Source: Candidatus Thiodiazotropha sp. (ex Epidulcina cf. delphinae) (GTDB lineage Bacteria; Pseudomonadota; Gammaproteobacteria; Chromatiales; Chromatiaceae). From it: DNA of 34,645 nucleotides. How positions within the stretch are numbered: position 1 is the first letter of the stretch; every line of letters starts with the position of its first letter. Shown piece after piece: positions 17,440 to 24,165 of the stretch. A program made the translations under genes and the position numbers. The stretch spans positions 1 through 34,645 of the forward strand of contig JAHXHS010000052.1 in the NCBI GenBank assembly GCA_025656455.1, given 5' to 3'. The notes beneath the pieces are model-generated. The model did not search any database and was not told where the DNA came from. It saw only the letters and a list, made by a program, of their open reading frames with translations.

Positions 17440-17515
17440 AACCCGTAGGTCACGTTGCGCAGCTACGTGACACCCCCATTGAGTCAGGTAGCCGCTCCGC
17501 GTCAACCTGACCTAC
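17440..17515 (-). repeat. Interspersed ~76-bp repeat, copy A
   Basis: Contains two small hairpins: one built on GTCACGT/ACGTGAC and one built on GTCAGGT/ACCTGAC-like arms. It matches 30148-30222 in the opposite orientation with only a few differences. Both copies are intergenic and downstream of genes. Function unknown. Confidence 0.72.
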
Positions 17516-17538
17516 TACGCGCAGCCGGCGAGTCTTGC

Positions 17539-18504
17539 CTAGTCTTCGTCAGGATCACACAGCTCCGACATCGGGCAAGGCCCTGATCGATGGCTGGGTA
17601 TTTTACGGCATCCGTCAACGCCCCACCCGGCCGCCAGATCCATAAAGGCCAGGGAGGCAGGACTCTTATAGGATTCTTTGCGACTGATCAGGGTGATCGT
17701 GTGGTGGGGCAATTCCGGGAGCAGCATAACTGAATAAACCTCATGCTGCCGGCAGACGATGCTGTCGGGAAGTATGGTGGCGAGCCGCCCAAGGCGGAGG
17801 ACCTCTATGATCGTGCTGAGCGAGTTGGTCTCGATGGCAATGTGCGGCGAGATGTTGTGTTCCAGGCAATACAGGTCGATATGGCGCCGCAGCGCAAAAT
17901 CGCTATTGAGCAGCACCAGCGGTTCTTGCTCAAACGCATGCTCGTTCAGCGGCTCCTCCTGTCCCGCACAATGGTGAGCTTTACCGACGGCAATGTTGAG
18001 CGGTTCGATAAACAGTAGCTGTGTTTCGATGCCGTTCGAACGGGCTTCGGTCGAGAGTGTATTGGTAAATGCAATACCGATGTCGATGTTGTCTTCGGCG
18101 ACCCCGGACTCAATGTCATCCTGGGGCATTTCCAGAGTGCTTACGGTGATGCCGGGGTAGCGGGTATTGAAGTTATCCAGGAGCGGGGCGGCCAGGTAAT
18201 CCGTGATGGGCGTCATTCCCAAACGGAGCGAACCCCGGCTCAGATCCTGCAGTTCATGGATAGCCCGCTTGCCCGCGTCCAGTTCTCCCAGGGCGCGGCG
18301 GGCATAGCCCACATAGACTTCGCCGGCGTCGGTCAGCCGTACGCTGCGTCCGGAGCGGTCCAGCAGCTGTACGTCCAACGACTCTTCTAACTGTTTGATT
18401 TGTTGAGACAACGTCGGCTGCGAGACATATAACGCCTCTGCCGCCCGGGTAAAACTGTGGTGTTCCGCAACCGCCAGCAAATAGCGAAGCGAGCGAGGAC
18501 ACAT
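17539..18504 (-). CDS. cynR: CynR-like LysR-family transcriptional regulator
   Basis: 321 residues. Start ATG 18504 is chosen because MCPRSLRYLLAVAEH then aligns end to end with the N-terminus of E. coli CynR; upstream in-frame starts at 18519 and 18525 overlap the operator. The winged helix-turn-helix (SFTRAAEALYVSQPTLSQQI) and the LDRSGR, LTDAGE and LGMTPI stretches match CynR closely, followed by the periplasmic-binding-like effector domain. E. coli CynR activates cyn genes with cyanate as effector and represses itself. Here the gene sits between the cynS operon and the scn operon; its own start is 12-30 bp from operator copy 3. A C-terminal tail (about 25 residues, CPMSELCDPDED) is extra. 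Confidence 0.9.
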   Translation of the reverse strand: MCPRSLRYLLAVAEHHSFTRAAEALYVSQPTLSQQIKQLEESLDVQLLDRSGRSVRLTDAGEVYVGYARRALGELDAGKRAIHELQDLSRGSLRLGMTPITDYLAAPLLDNFNTRYPGITVSTLEMPQDDIESGVAEDNIDIGIAFTNTLSTEARSNGIETQLLFIEPLNIAVGKAHHCAGQEEPLNEHAFEQEPLVLLNSDFALRRHIDLYCLEHNISPHIAIETNSLSTIIEVLRLGRLATILPDSIVCRQHEVYSVMLLPELPHHTITLISRKESYKSPASLAFMDLAAGWGVDGCRKIPSHRSGPCPMSELCDPDED

Positions 18505-18515
18505 GATATTTCGAT

Positions 18516-18582
18516 CCATAGCCAACCTCTATGGAGTTAATCAATAGTGCGATATTGGACAATTATTGTTGTGTGGTAATTC
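18516..18582 (+). promoter_or_regulatory. CynR-type composite element, copy 3 (cynR autoregulation, divergent)
   Basis: ATAG (18518-18521)-N7-CTAT (18529-18532), 22 bp, TTGGAC (18555-18560), 16 bp, TAATTC (18577-18582). The dyad covers -12 to -30 relative to the cynR start codon on the minus strand, which fits negative autoregulation. The plus-strand -35/-10 is the most degenerate of the four and points toward scnB, 175 bp upstream of copy 4. Confidence 0.75.
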
Positions 18583-18690
18583 AGTGTAGCCTATTTTCTC
18601 GATCAAGAGTCGATATCTACGGGCTCTTTCAAGAATTAAATGCCTAAATGGCAATGCTGTCAGGCAAACGGTTTAGCCAACTTCCCCGGT

Positions 18691-18756
18691 CCATAGCCAT
18701 CGCCTATAGAGCTAATCAGAATTTGGTCTTGGACAATTATCGATGCTTAGTAAATA
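18691..18756 (+). promoter_or_regulatory. CynR-type composite promoter, copy 4 (scn operon)
   Basis: ATAG (18693-18696)-N7-CTAT (18704-18707), 21 bp, TTGGAC (18729-18734), 16 bp, TAAATA (18751-18756). The predicted transcript has a ~185-nt leader. It begins with a hairpin (CACGAG 18768-18773 paired with a CTCGTG about 20 nt on) and ends in a very strong ribosome-binding site, AAGGAGGT at 18932-18939, before the scnB ATG. Confidence 0.82.
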
Positions 18757-18948
18757 GTTTCACTTAACACGAGAGCTTGCAGAGATGCCTCGTGCAATAT
18801 GTTAAGAAAAACTTAAGGTCGTTGATCTTTCACTCACCGTTTGCGCAGGCAGAAGTGTGAGAGTTTTAAACCTAAATGAGAAAAAATATTTTAAATCATT
18901 AGGTGCAAGACGACTTGTTCGAAACCGAATTAAGGAGGTCACGAGACC

Positions 18949-19380
18949 ATGTCATCAACCATCAGACAGAAAGTAATGCGGCATCTTGACATTGTCGGTC
19001 ATCTACAGCCGGCGCTGCATGAGGAAACGCATGCACCAGCTCCCGATCAAGTCGACAACGCACACTACAGGGCGTACACGCGAATGGCGCATGATGTCGG
19101 CGGCGAACCGGATGTGCCGATTAGATGGGAAGAAAAAGAAGAGGAAGTGTGGGAGCACAACACCTTCGTGACCTGTGAAGTTTTGGCCTGGCGTGGCGTT
19201 TGGAACGCCGAGGAGAGGCGTCGTCGGCAGAACGTTGATGTGGGTCAGACCCAGTATCTGGGGTTGCCCTATTATGGCCGGTGGTTGCTGACCGCGGCGA
19301 GGATTTTGGTCGACAAGCAGTATGTCACACTCACTGAACTGTCCGACAAGATTGATGAGGTCAAGAAACGCTATGAGTAA
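18949..19380 (+). CDS. scnB: Thiocyanate hydrolase beta subunit
   Basis: 143 residues (Thiobacillus thioparus ScnB is about 157). Homologous to the N-terminal domain of nitrile hydratase beta: note YYGRWLLTAARILVDKQYVTLTEL near the C-terminus. Thiocyanate hydrolase is a cytoplasmic alpha-beta-gamma cobalt enzyme, SCN- + 2 H2O -> COS + NH3 + OH-; the beta subunit wraps the catalytic gamma subunit. ATG 18949 lies 10 nt from an AAGGAGG ribosome-binding site. The gene heads the long operon and its last 8 bp overlap scnA, suggesting translational coupling and equal subunit amounts. The split of nitrile hydratase beta into ScnB plus ScnA separates this from true nitrile hydratase. Confidence 0.95.
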   Translation: MSSTIRQKVMRHLDIVGHLQPALHEETHAPAPDQVDNAHYRAYTRMAHDVGGEPDVPIRWEEKEEEVWEHNTFVTCEVLAWRGVWNAEERRRRQNVDVGQTQYLGLPYYGRWLLTAARILVDKQYVTLTELSDKIDEVKKRYE

Positions 19381-19741
19381 ACCACACTACGATAGAGAGC
19401 ACCATGTAAAAAAAGCTACTGGAATCGGTGACCCCCAGTGTTTCAAAGGCGAGGCGGGACCAGCCAAGTTTAAGGTGGGCGATAAGGTAAGGATCAAGGA
19501 TTTGCCGGATATCTTTTATTCCCGCACCCAAGTCTACACACGAGGCGCGCCCGCTACGGTAGCTGAGTTGGTCTATGAAAGCCCCGCGGCGGAAGATGAG
19601 TCATGGGATAACACAGACAATCCCGTATGGTTCTACAGCGTGGTATTCAGGCAGAAGGATCTTTGGCCGGATTATCCTGACGCATTCGCTAACGACACGG
19701 TAGAGACCGAGCTGCCCGAACGTTGGCTGGAGCCGATGTAA
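19373..19741 (+). CDS. scnA: Thiocyanate hydrolase alpha subunit
   Basis: 122 residues (T. thioparus ScnA is about 126). The ATG at 19373 overlaps the scnB stop codon region (ATGAGTAA) and begins MSKPHYDREHHVKK, as expected for ScnA. It corresponds to the C-terminal SH3-like barrel of nitrile hydratase beta: FKVGDKVRIKDLPD, RTQVYTRGAPATVAEL and the LPERWLEP end are recognisable. It forms the structural shell of the catalytic gamma subunit in the heterododecamer. It is 58 bp upstream of scnC. An upstream in-frame start at 19322 is inside scnB and has no support. Confidence 0.95.
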   Translation: MSKPHYDREHHVKKATGIGDPQCFKGEAGPAKFKVGDKVRIKDLPDIFYSRTQVYTRGAPATVAELVYESPAAEDESWDNTDNPVWFYSVVFRQKDLWPDYPDAFANDTVETELPERWLEPM

Positions 19742-19799
19742 CCGGGCATGCGAATGCAGATGCAGAACATACGGAACAGCAATTAGAGAGGATAAGAAA

Positions 19800-20498
19800 A
19801 TGGCGGAGAAACATAAGCCCGCACCCATGGTTGATGAAGTCAGTGAATTCGAGGTACTTGAAATAGCGGTTCGCGAACTCGCTATCGAGAAAGGTCTTTT
19901 CACTGCCGAAGATCATCAGCATTGGACAGAGTACATGCACACCCTCGGTCCGCTACCAGCGGCGCGCCTTGTCGCCAAAGCCTGGCTGGATCCTGAATAC
20001 AAGAAGCTAGCCGTAAAAGATGGTGTCAAGGCCAGTCTGGAAGTCGGAATAGACTGGGTCAATAGCATGCCGACAAAATTCGGCACACCGAGCGACTACT
20101 GCAACCTGCGTGTCCTCGAAGACACACCCAAGTTGAAGCACGTGGTCGTATGTACGCTGTGTTCGTGCTATCCACGGCCAATCCTTGGCCAATCACCTGA
20201 GTGGTACCGGACCCCGAACTATCGCCGTCGGCTCGTCCGCTGGCCGCGGCAGGTACTCGCCGAGTTCGGACTCCAACTACCCGAGGACGTGGAAGTAAGA
20301 GTTGAGGATTCGAACCAGAAGTCTCGCTTCATCGTGCTACCGGTGCGCCCCGAAGGCACAGAGGGCTGGACGGAGGATCAACTGGCCGAAATCGTGACCA
20401 GGGATTGCCTGATCGGCGTCGCTGTGCCGAAGCCCGGCAAGACAGCAAACGATCCGCGTCCCGTGCGCCCCGCGGTTAATCCATACCATCATCACTAG
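19800..20498 (+). CDS. scnC: Thiocyanate hydrolase gamma (catalytic, cobalt) subunit
   Basis: 232 residues, ATG 19800 behind AGAGAGGAT. Equivalent to nitrile hydratase alpha. The metal-binding claw VCTLCSC is intact, with Cys118, Cys121 and Cys123; Thr after the first Cys marks the cobalt rather than the iron type (CSLCSC). In the known enzyme the second and third cysteines are oxidised to sulfinic and sulfenic acids and bind Co(III) with two backbone amides. The conserved YPRPILGQSPEWY and YRRRLVRWPR segments follow. It performs the first step of thiocyanate breakdown. A short His-rich end (NPYHHH) is unusual and could be tested for metal delivery. Confidence 0.96.
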   Translation: MAEKHKPAPMVDEVSEFEVLEIAVRELAIEKGLFTAEDHQHWTEYMHTLGPLPAARLVAKAWLDPEYKKLAVKDGVKASLEVGIDWVNSMPTKFGTPSDYCNLRVLEDTPKLKHVVVCTLCSCYPRPILGQSPEWYRTPNYRRRLVRWPRQVLAEFGLQLPEDVEVRVEDSNQKSRFIVLPVRPEGTEGWTEDQLAEIVTRDCLIGVAVPKPGKTANDPRPVRPAVNPYHHH

Positions 20499-20507
20499 AG
20501 AAAGCCG

Positions 20508-20960
20508 ATGGCCGAAATCAATCCTAAGTTTCACGAACTTGATGAAGAGATGGCCAGCCGTGATCTGGACCACTCGCCAGTTGAGCTACTTGAGAAAATC
20601 AAGCAAGAGGGAAGAGTCTGGGATGATCTGAGCGAAGAGTATGGCGTGGACAATCCTGACCCGCCATGGCGGATTACCCTTGAAGCGACCTGCGATATGC
20701 TCGCCGACGGCTATTGGGAAACATTCAATATCTGCAAACCCAAAGAGGAACGGAATCCCGAAGAGGAAAGCAAAAAGCTTGATGCCGTTGAACGCCGTTG
20801 GGAAGAAGACCAGCTGGTTAATCAGCATTATGCTGAAGTTCCATTCCCGGAAAGACAGCTGCTGGCGCTGGCCCATACCTTGATCCGACGCGGACTCATC
20901 AATGAGGATGAACTCGCCCGTCACATGGAGGAGGTTGATCAGCGTCTCAACAGCGCCTAA
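20508..20960 (+). CDS. P15K-like thiocyanate hydrolase activator / cobalt chaperone
   Basis: 150 residues, 9 bp after scnC, so cotranscribed. The C-terminal part (FPERQLLALAHTLIRRGLINEDELARHM) resembles the nitrile hydratase beta/ScnB N-terminal fold and the small activator proteins (P14K, P15K, nitrile hydratase activator). In T. thioparus, P15K is a cobalt chaperone needed to mature thiocyanate hydrolase. Position right behind the catalytic subunit and size both agree. The single cysteine in EATCDMLADG and another in FNICKPKE could be metal ligands, which is inference. Confidence is high for the family, moderate for the exact role. Confidence 0.82.
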   Translation: MAEINPKFHELDEEMASRDLDHSPVELLEKIKQEGRVWDDLSEEYGVDNPDPPWRITLEATCDMLADGYWETFNICKPKEERNPEEESKKLDAVERRWEEDQLVNQHYAEVPFPERQLLALAHTLIRRGLINEDELARHMEEVDQRLNSA

Positions 20961-21102
20961 AGAAAGGTTTTTTGCCGATTGATAGAGCGACCCACCAGGG
21001 TGGTGAGAGATAACTACCGATCGGTTTCCTGGTTCTTGGAGCATACCTGGCTCCCGCATGTCAGGAGCCATCGCCGACTGTTGCTTACAGAGGAATTGAT
21101 TA
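20961..21102 (+). promoter_or_regulatory. Intercistronic hairpins between the scn genes and the ABC transporter
   Basis: 142 bp holding two short stem-loops: CACCA-GGG-TGGTG near 20992-21004 and GGCTCC...GGAGCC near 21050-21070. Neither has a T tract. They may set the ratio of enzyme to transporter mRNA. The region ends in AGAGGAA before the ATG at 21103. Confidence 0.4.
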
Positions 21103-21930
21103 ATGTCAATACGCGGAGTCCGCATCAAGATCCAAGAGCTTAGCCATCGTTATACGCCGAAAAGTCCGGTGACTTTTGACAAGGTCAATCTGGACGCAAA
21201 GCAGGGAGAGATAATAGTCATCATTGGCCGATCCGGTTGTGGCAAGTCGACTTTGTTGCATATCCTGGCAGGTCTGCTGCGCCCCACGGATGGCACGGTT
21301 TACCTTGATGACACACTGGTCACCGCGCCTTCGCCGCAGTGGGTGATGATGTTCCAGGCGCCCCATCTTTTTCCCTGGATGCAGGTGTCGCAAAATGTCG
21401 GTATTGGTCTTCGCTTTGCCGGTTGGGATGAGACGAAAATGAGTGACCGGGTTGCCGATGCACTCAGTCTCGTCGATCTTCAGGACTATGCCGACAACAA
21501 TGTCCAGGACCTTTCGGGTGGACAGCAACAGCGTGTGGCGCTTGCCCGCTCCCTGGTGATGGAACCGGAATTGCTACTTCTGGATGAACCCTTTTCAGCC
21601 CTCGATGCCTTCACCCGCGCATCCCTTCAACACGATGTCCGCTCCATCGCCAAACGTCTCGGTTTCAATGTGGTGATTGTTACTCATGACATCGACGAAG
21701 CGGTATTGATGGCCGATCGGGCGCTGATTATGGCTGGTTCCCCCGGCAAGATCTACGATGAACTCGAAGTCAATCTCCCCGACCCGCGCGAACGTCAGGA
21801 TCCGGCAGTACAGGCGATGCGCGCGCGCCTCATGGAAGCCTTTCAAAATGCAGCAAACGAACACCCGAGCGCCTCCAGCAAGGATGTTGGTGATGATTCC
21901 AAACCACACAGCGTCACGCAGCATGCCTGA
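21103..21930 (+). CDS. ABC transporter ATP-binding protein (NrtD/SsuB/TauB type)
   Basis: 275 residues. Walker A IGRSGCGKST (41-50), Q-loop MMFQAPHLFPW, signature LSGGQQQR, Walker B LLLLDEP and H-loop VTHD are all intact. The FQAPHLFPWM pattern is typical of the nitrate/sulfonate/taurine/cyanate importer branch. A ~30-residue Ser/Asp/His-rich tail is extra. It is followed by its binding protein (47 bp) and two permeases. As part of an operon headed by thiocyanate hydrolase, the transporter most likely imports thiocyanate or cyanate; NrtA/CmpA/CynA-type systems are known for small inorganic anions. Confidence 0.92.
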   Translation: MSIRGVRIKIQELSHRYTPKSPVTFDKVNLDAKQGEIIVIIGRSGCGKSTLLHILAGLLRPTDGTVYLDDTLVTAPSPQWVMMFQAPHLFPWMQVSQNVGIGLRFAGWDETKMSDRVADALSLVDLQDYADNNVQDLSGGQQQRVALARSLVMEPELLLLDEPFSALDAFTRASLQHDVRSIAKRLGFNVVIVTHDIDEAVLMADRALIMAGSPGKIYDELEVNLPDPRERQDPAVQAMRARLMEAFQNAANEHPSASSKDVGDDSKPHSVTQHA

Positions 21931-21977
21931 CCGTGCATAAGTCGGAATATCCGACTGCCTAACGGAGGATACCGAAG

Positions 21978-23270
21978 ATGAAGAAGCAGAAGCAGCTAAT
22001 CGATAAGTATGGTGAAGGAATAGACGATCCCCAACTTGTCTTGGACTATGATCCGCTTTTCAGTAACGTGTTAGGTAGCGGTGTCGACCGGCGCGATTTT
22101 CTCAAGATGGGCAGTCTTGCTGCGTTGAGCAGCCTGGTGCCCTCTGCCGCCACCTTCGCCCAGGAGAAGAAATGGGATCCGGTGGTCCGTATCGGTTATA
22201 TCCCGATTACCGACGCGGCTGCGCTGCTGGTCGCGCATGAACTGGGCTATTTCAAGAAGGAGGGCATCGACTCTGTTCGTCCAACCCTCATTCGTGGCTG
22301 GTCGCCGCTGGTCGAAGCATTCGCTTCACATCGCTTCAACCTTACCCACATGCTGATTCCGATTCCGATCTGGATGCGCTACAACAACAAATATCCGCTA
22401 AAGATCACCGCCTGGGATCATACCAACGGTTCGGCGATCATCGTCCATAAGGATAGCGGCATCAATACCCCCAAGGATTTCGGCGGCAAGCAGTTTGCCG
22501 TGCCCTACTGGTACTCGATCCATAACATCGTCTCGCAAAAAATCATGAAGGAAGCGGGTATTACGCCGGTGATACGACCGCAAACCGCGAAACTGGGACC
22601 CAACGAGTGCAATTTCCTGGTGCTGAATCCACCCGACATGCCGCCTGCGCTTGCAGCGAAGTCGATTGACGGCTACTGCGTGGCAGAGCCATTCAACGCC
22701 CTGGGTGAGATCAAGGCCGGCGGCAAGGTGCTGCGTTTTACCGGCGACGTCTGGAAGGGACACCCCTGCTGCGTGGTGGTGATGCACGAGGCCGATGCCA
22801 TGGATCCCGATCGCGCGGCATGGGCGCAGGGTGTACACAACGCCGTGATCGCCGCACAGATTCACCTGGGCGAGAACAGGAAAGAGATGGCTCATATGCT
22901 CTCTCGCAACGGCAAGAAATATCTGCCGTTCCCGAAAAAGGTGATCGAGCGCGCCATGCTCTTCTACGATCCCGCCTACTACAACAACCCGGTGGCGATC
23001 AAGCACCCGGAATGGGGTATGGATCGCATCAATTTCCAGAGTTGGCCATACCGCTCGGCGACTGAGCTTGTCGTCTCCGACCTGAAGAAGACGGTGCTGA
23101 CGGGTGACGCAGGGTTCCTCGATAATCTCACGCCCGAGCATGTCGCGGATGATCTGGTCAATTACGATTTTGTCAAGAAGGCGCTTGAAGCGAATCCCAA
23201 ATGGAGAAACGACCCGAGTGTCCCCAGTACAGGCGATCCCTATACTCGGGTAGAGGTGGTTGAGCTGTGA
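21978..23270 (+). CDS. Tat-exported substrate-binding protein, NrtA/CmpA/SsuA-like
   Basis: 430 residues, ATG 21978 behind GGAGGAT. A twin-arginine signal, RRDFLKMG at 38-45, is followed by a hydrophobic stretch ending near ATFA (61). The 37 residues before the RR pair are unusually long and hydrophilic (KKQKQLIDKYGEG...). The mature protein begins VRIGYIPITDAAALLVAHELGYF, the usual first strand of the nitrate/sulfonate/thiamine-precursor binding fold, and contains a YCVAEPFNALGE segment like NrtA. It should capture an anion in the periplasm for the downstream permeases. Its stop codon overlaps the first permease start by 4 bp. Thiocyanate as ligand is inferred from context. Confidence 0.9.
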   Translation: MKKQKQLIDKYGEGIDDPQLVLDYDPLFSNVLGSGVDRRDFLKMGSLAALSSLVPSAATFAQEKKWDPVVRIGYIPITDAAALLVAHELGYFKKEGIDSVRPTLIRGWSPLVEAFASHRFNLTHMLIPIPIWMRYNNKYPLKITAWDHTNGSAIIVHKDSGINTPKDFGGKQFAVPYWYSIHNIVSQKIMKEAGITPVIRPQTAKLGPNECNFLVLNPPDMPPALAAKSIDGYCVAEPFNALGEIKAGGKVLRFTGDVWKGHPCCVVVMHEADAMDPDRAAWAQGVHNAVIAAQIHLGENRKEMAHMLSRNGKKYLPFPKKVIERAMLFYDPAYYNNPVAIKHPEWGMDRINFQSWPYRSATELVVSDLKKTVLTGDAGFLDNLTPEHVADDLVNYDFVKKALEANPKWRNDPSVPSTGDPYTRVEVVEL

Positions 23271-24094
23271 GTGACGGCGCTCCATCTGTCGGCATTGGCG
23301 AATCTCGATCGTTCCGCGCCCTGAAAACCTCAGGGCGTGGCCTGTCAAACTTTTTCGGGGGCCTGGCGATCCTGTTCACCCTGTGGTGGATCGGAGGCTA
23401 CTTGATCTCTATCAATCCTTCGACGACGCATTTTGCAGCGTTCGGACCCATCCCGACATTCAAGGCGTTTCCGGAGCTGTGGTCGTCAGGGACGATACAG
23501 AGTGCGATTGCAGCCAGCGGCTACCGTTTGGGCATCGGACTTCTGATTGCCATCATTCTCGGTGTGCCGATTGGTATTCTCATGGGCCGCAGCAAGAAGT
23601 TCCGTGAGATGAGCAACTCTCCATTCCAGTTGTTGCGCATGATCAGTCCGCTCGCCTGGATGCCGCTTGCGGTGGTTGTGTTTGCCACCTGGAACCAGTC
23701 GATTATCTTTCTCATCGCAATCGCCTCACTCTGGCCGATAGCATTCGCAACCGCCGCCGGCCTGGCCAAAGTGGATCCGGCCTGGTTCAAAGTTGCCCGT
23801 AATCTAGGCGCCAAGCCTTTGCACTTACTGACAAAAATCATCATGCCGGCGATCAGCTTCGACGTATTCACCGGCATTCGGCTTGCCCTTGGCGTGGCAT
23901 GGATTGTCCTTGTCCCGGCAGAATATCTCGGCGTAACTTCCGGTCTTGGTTACTCCATCGAGGATGCGCGCGAGACATTGTCGTATGACCATCTCACAGC
24001 GATCGTGCTGGTTATTGGGGCCATCGGCTATATCCTCGATAGCACCTGCGTGCTGTTTATCAAGCGGTTCAGTTGGCACCATGCGGAATCGTGA
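23267..24094 (+). CDS. ABC transporter permease 1
   Basis: 275 residues with a GTG start at 23267 overlapping the binding-protein stop codon (GTGA). It has about six membrane helices, the BPD_transp_1 fold, and the EAA-type loop ARNLGAKPLHLLTKIIMPA that contacts the ATPase. Closest types are SsuC/NrtB/TauC. It is very similar along its whole length to permease 2, with differences mainly at the N-terminus and between helices. The pair may form a heterodimeric channel. Confidence 0.9.
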   Translation: MSDGAPSVGIGESRSFRALKTSGRGLSNFFGGLAILFTLWWIGGYLISINPSTTHFAAFGPIPTFKAFPELWSSGTIQSAIAASGYRLGIGLLIAIILGVPIGILMGRSKKFREMSNSPFQLLRMISPLAWMPLAVVVFATWNQSIIFLIAIASLWPIAFATAAGLAKVDPAWFKVARNLGAKPLHLLTKIIMPAISFDVFTGIRLALGVAWIVLVPAEYLGVTSGLGYSIEDARETLSYDHLTAIVLVIGAIGYILDSTCVLFIKRFSWHHAES

Positions 24095-24165
24095 GGCAAG
24101 GGATCAAGTGAATGAGTGTCGGTGAGATTTAAGACTATGCACCCTGTTGAAGAGGTTATCAAACT

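Noticed and set aside
18949..20498. Nitrile hydratase rather than thiocyanate hydrolase
   Set aside because: The beta chain is split into two overlapping genes in the order scnB-scnA followed by the CTLCSC subunit, which is the thiocyanate hydrolase arrangement.
22398..23348. 316-codon minus-strand frame
   Set aside because: Antisense of the substrate-binding protein, with no recognisable protein features.
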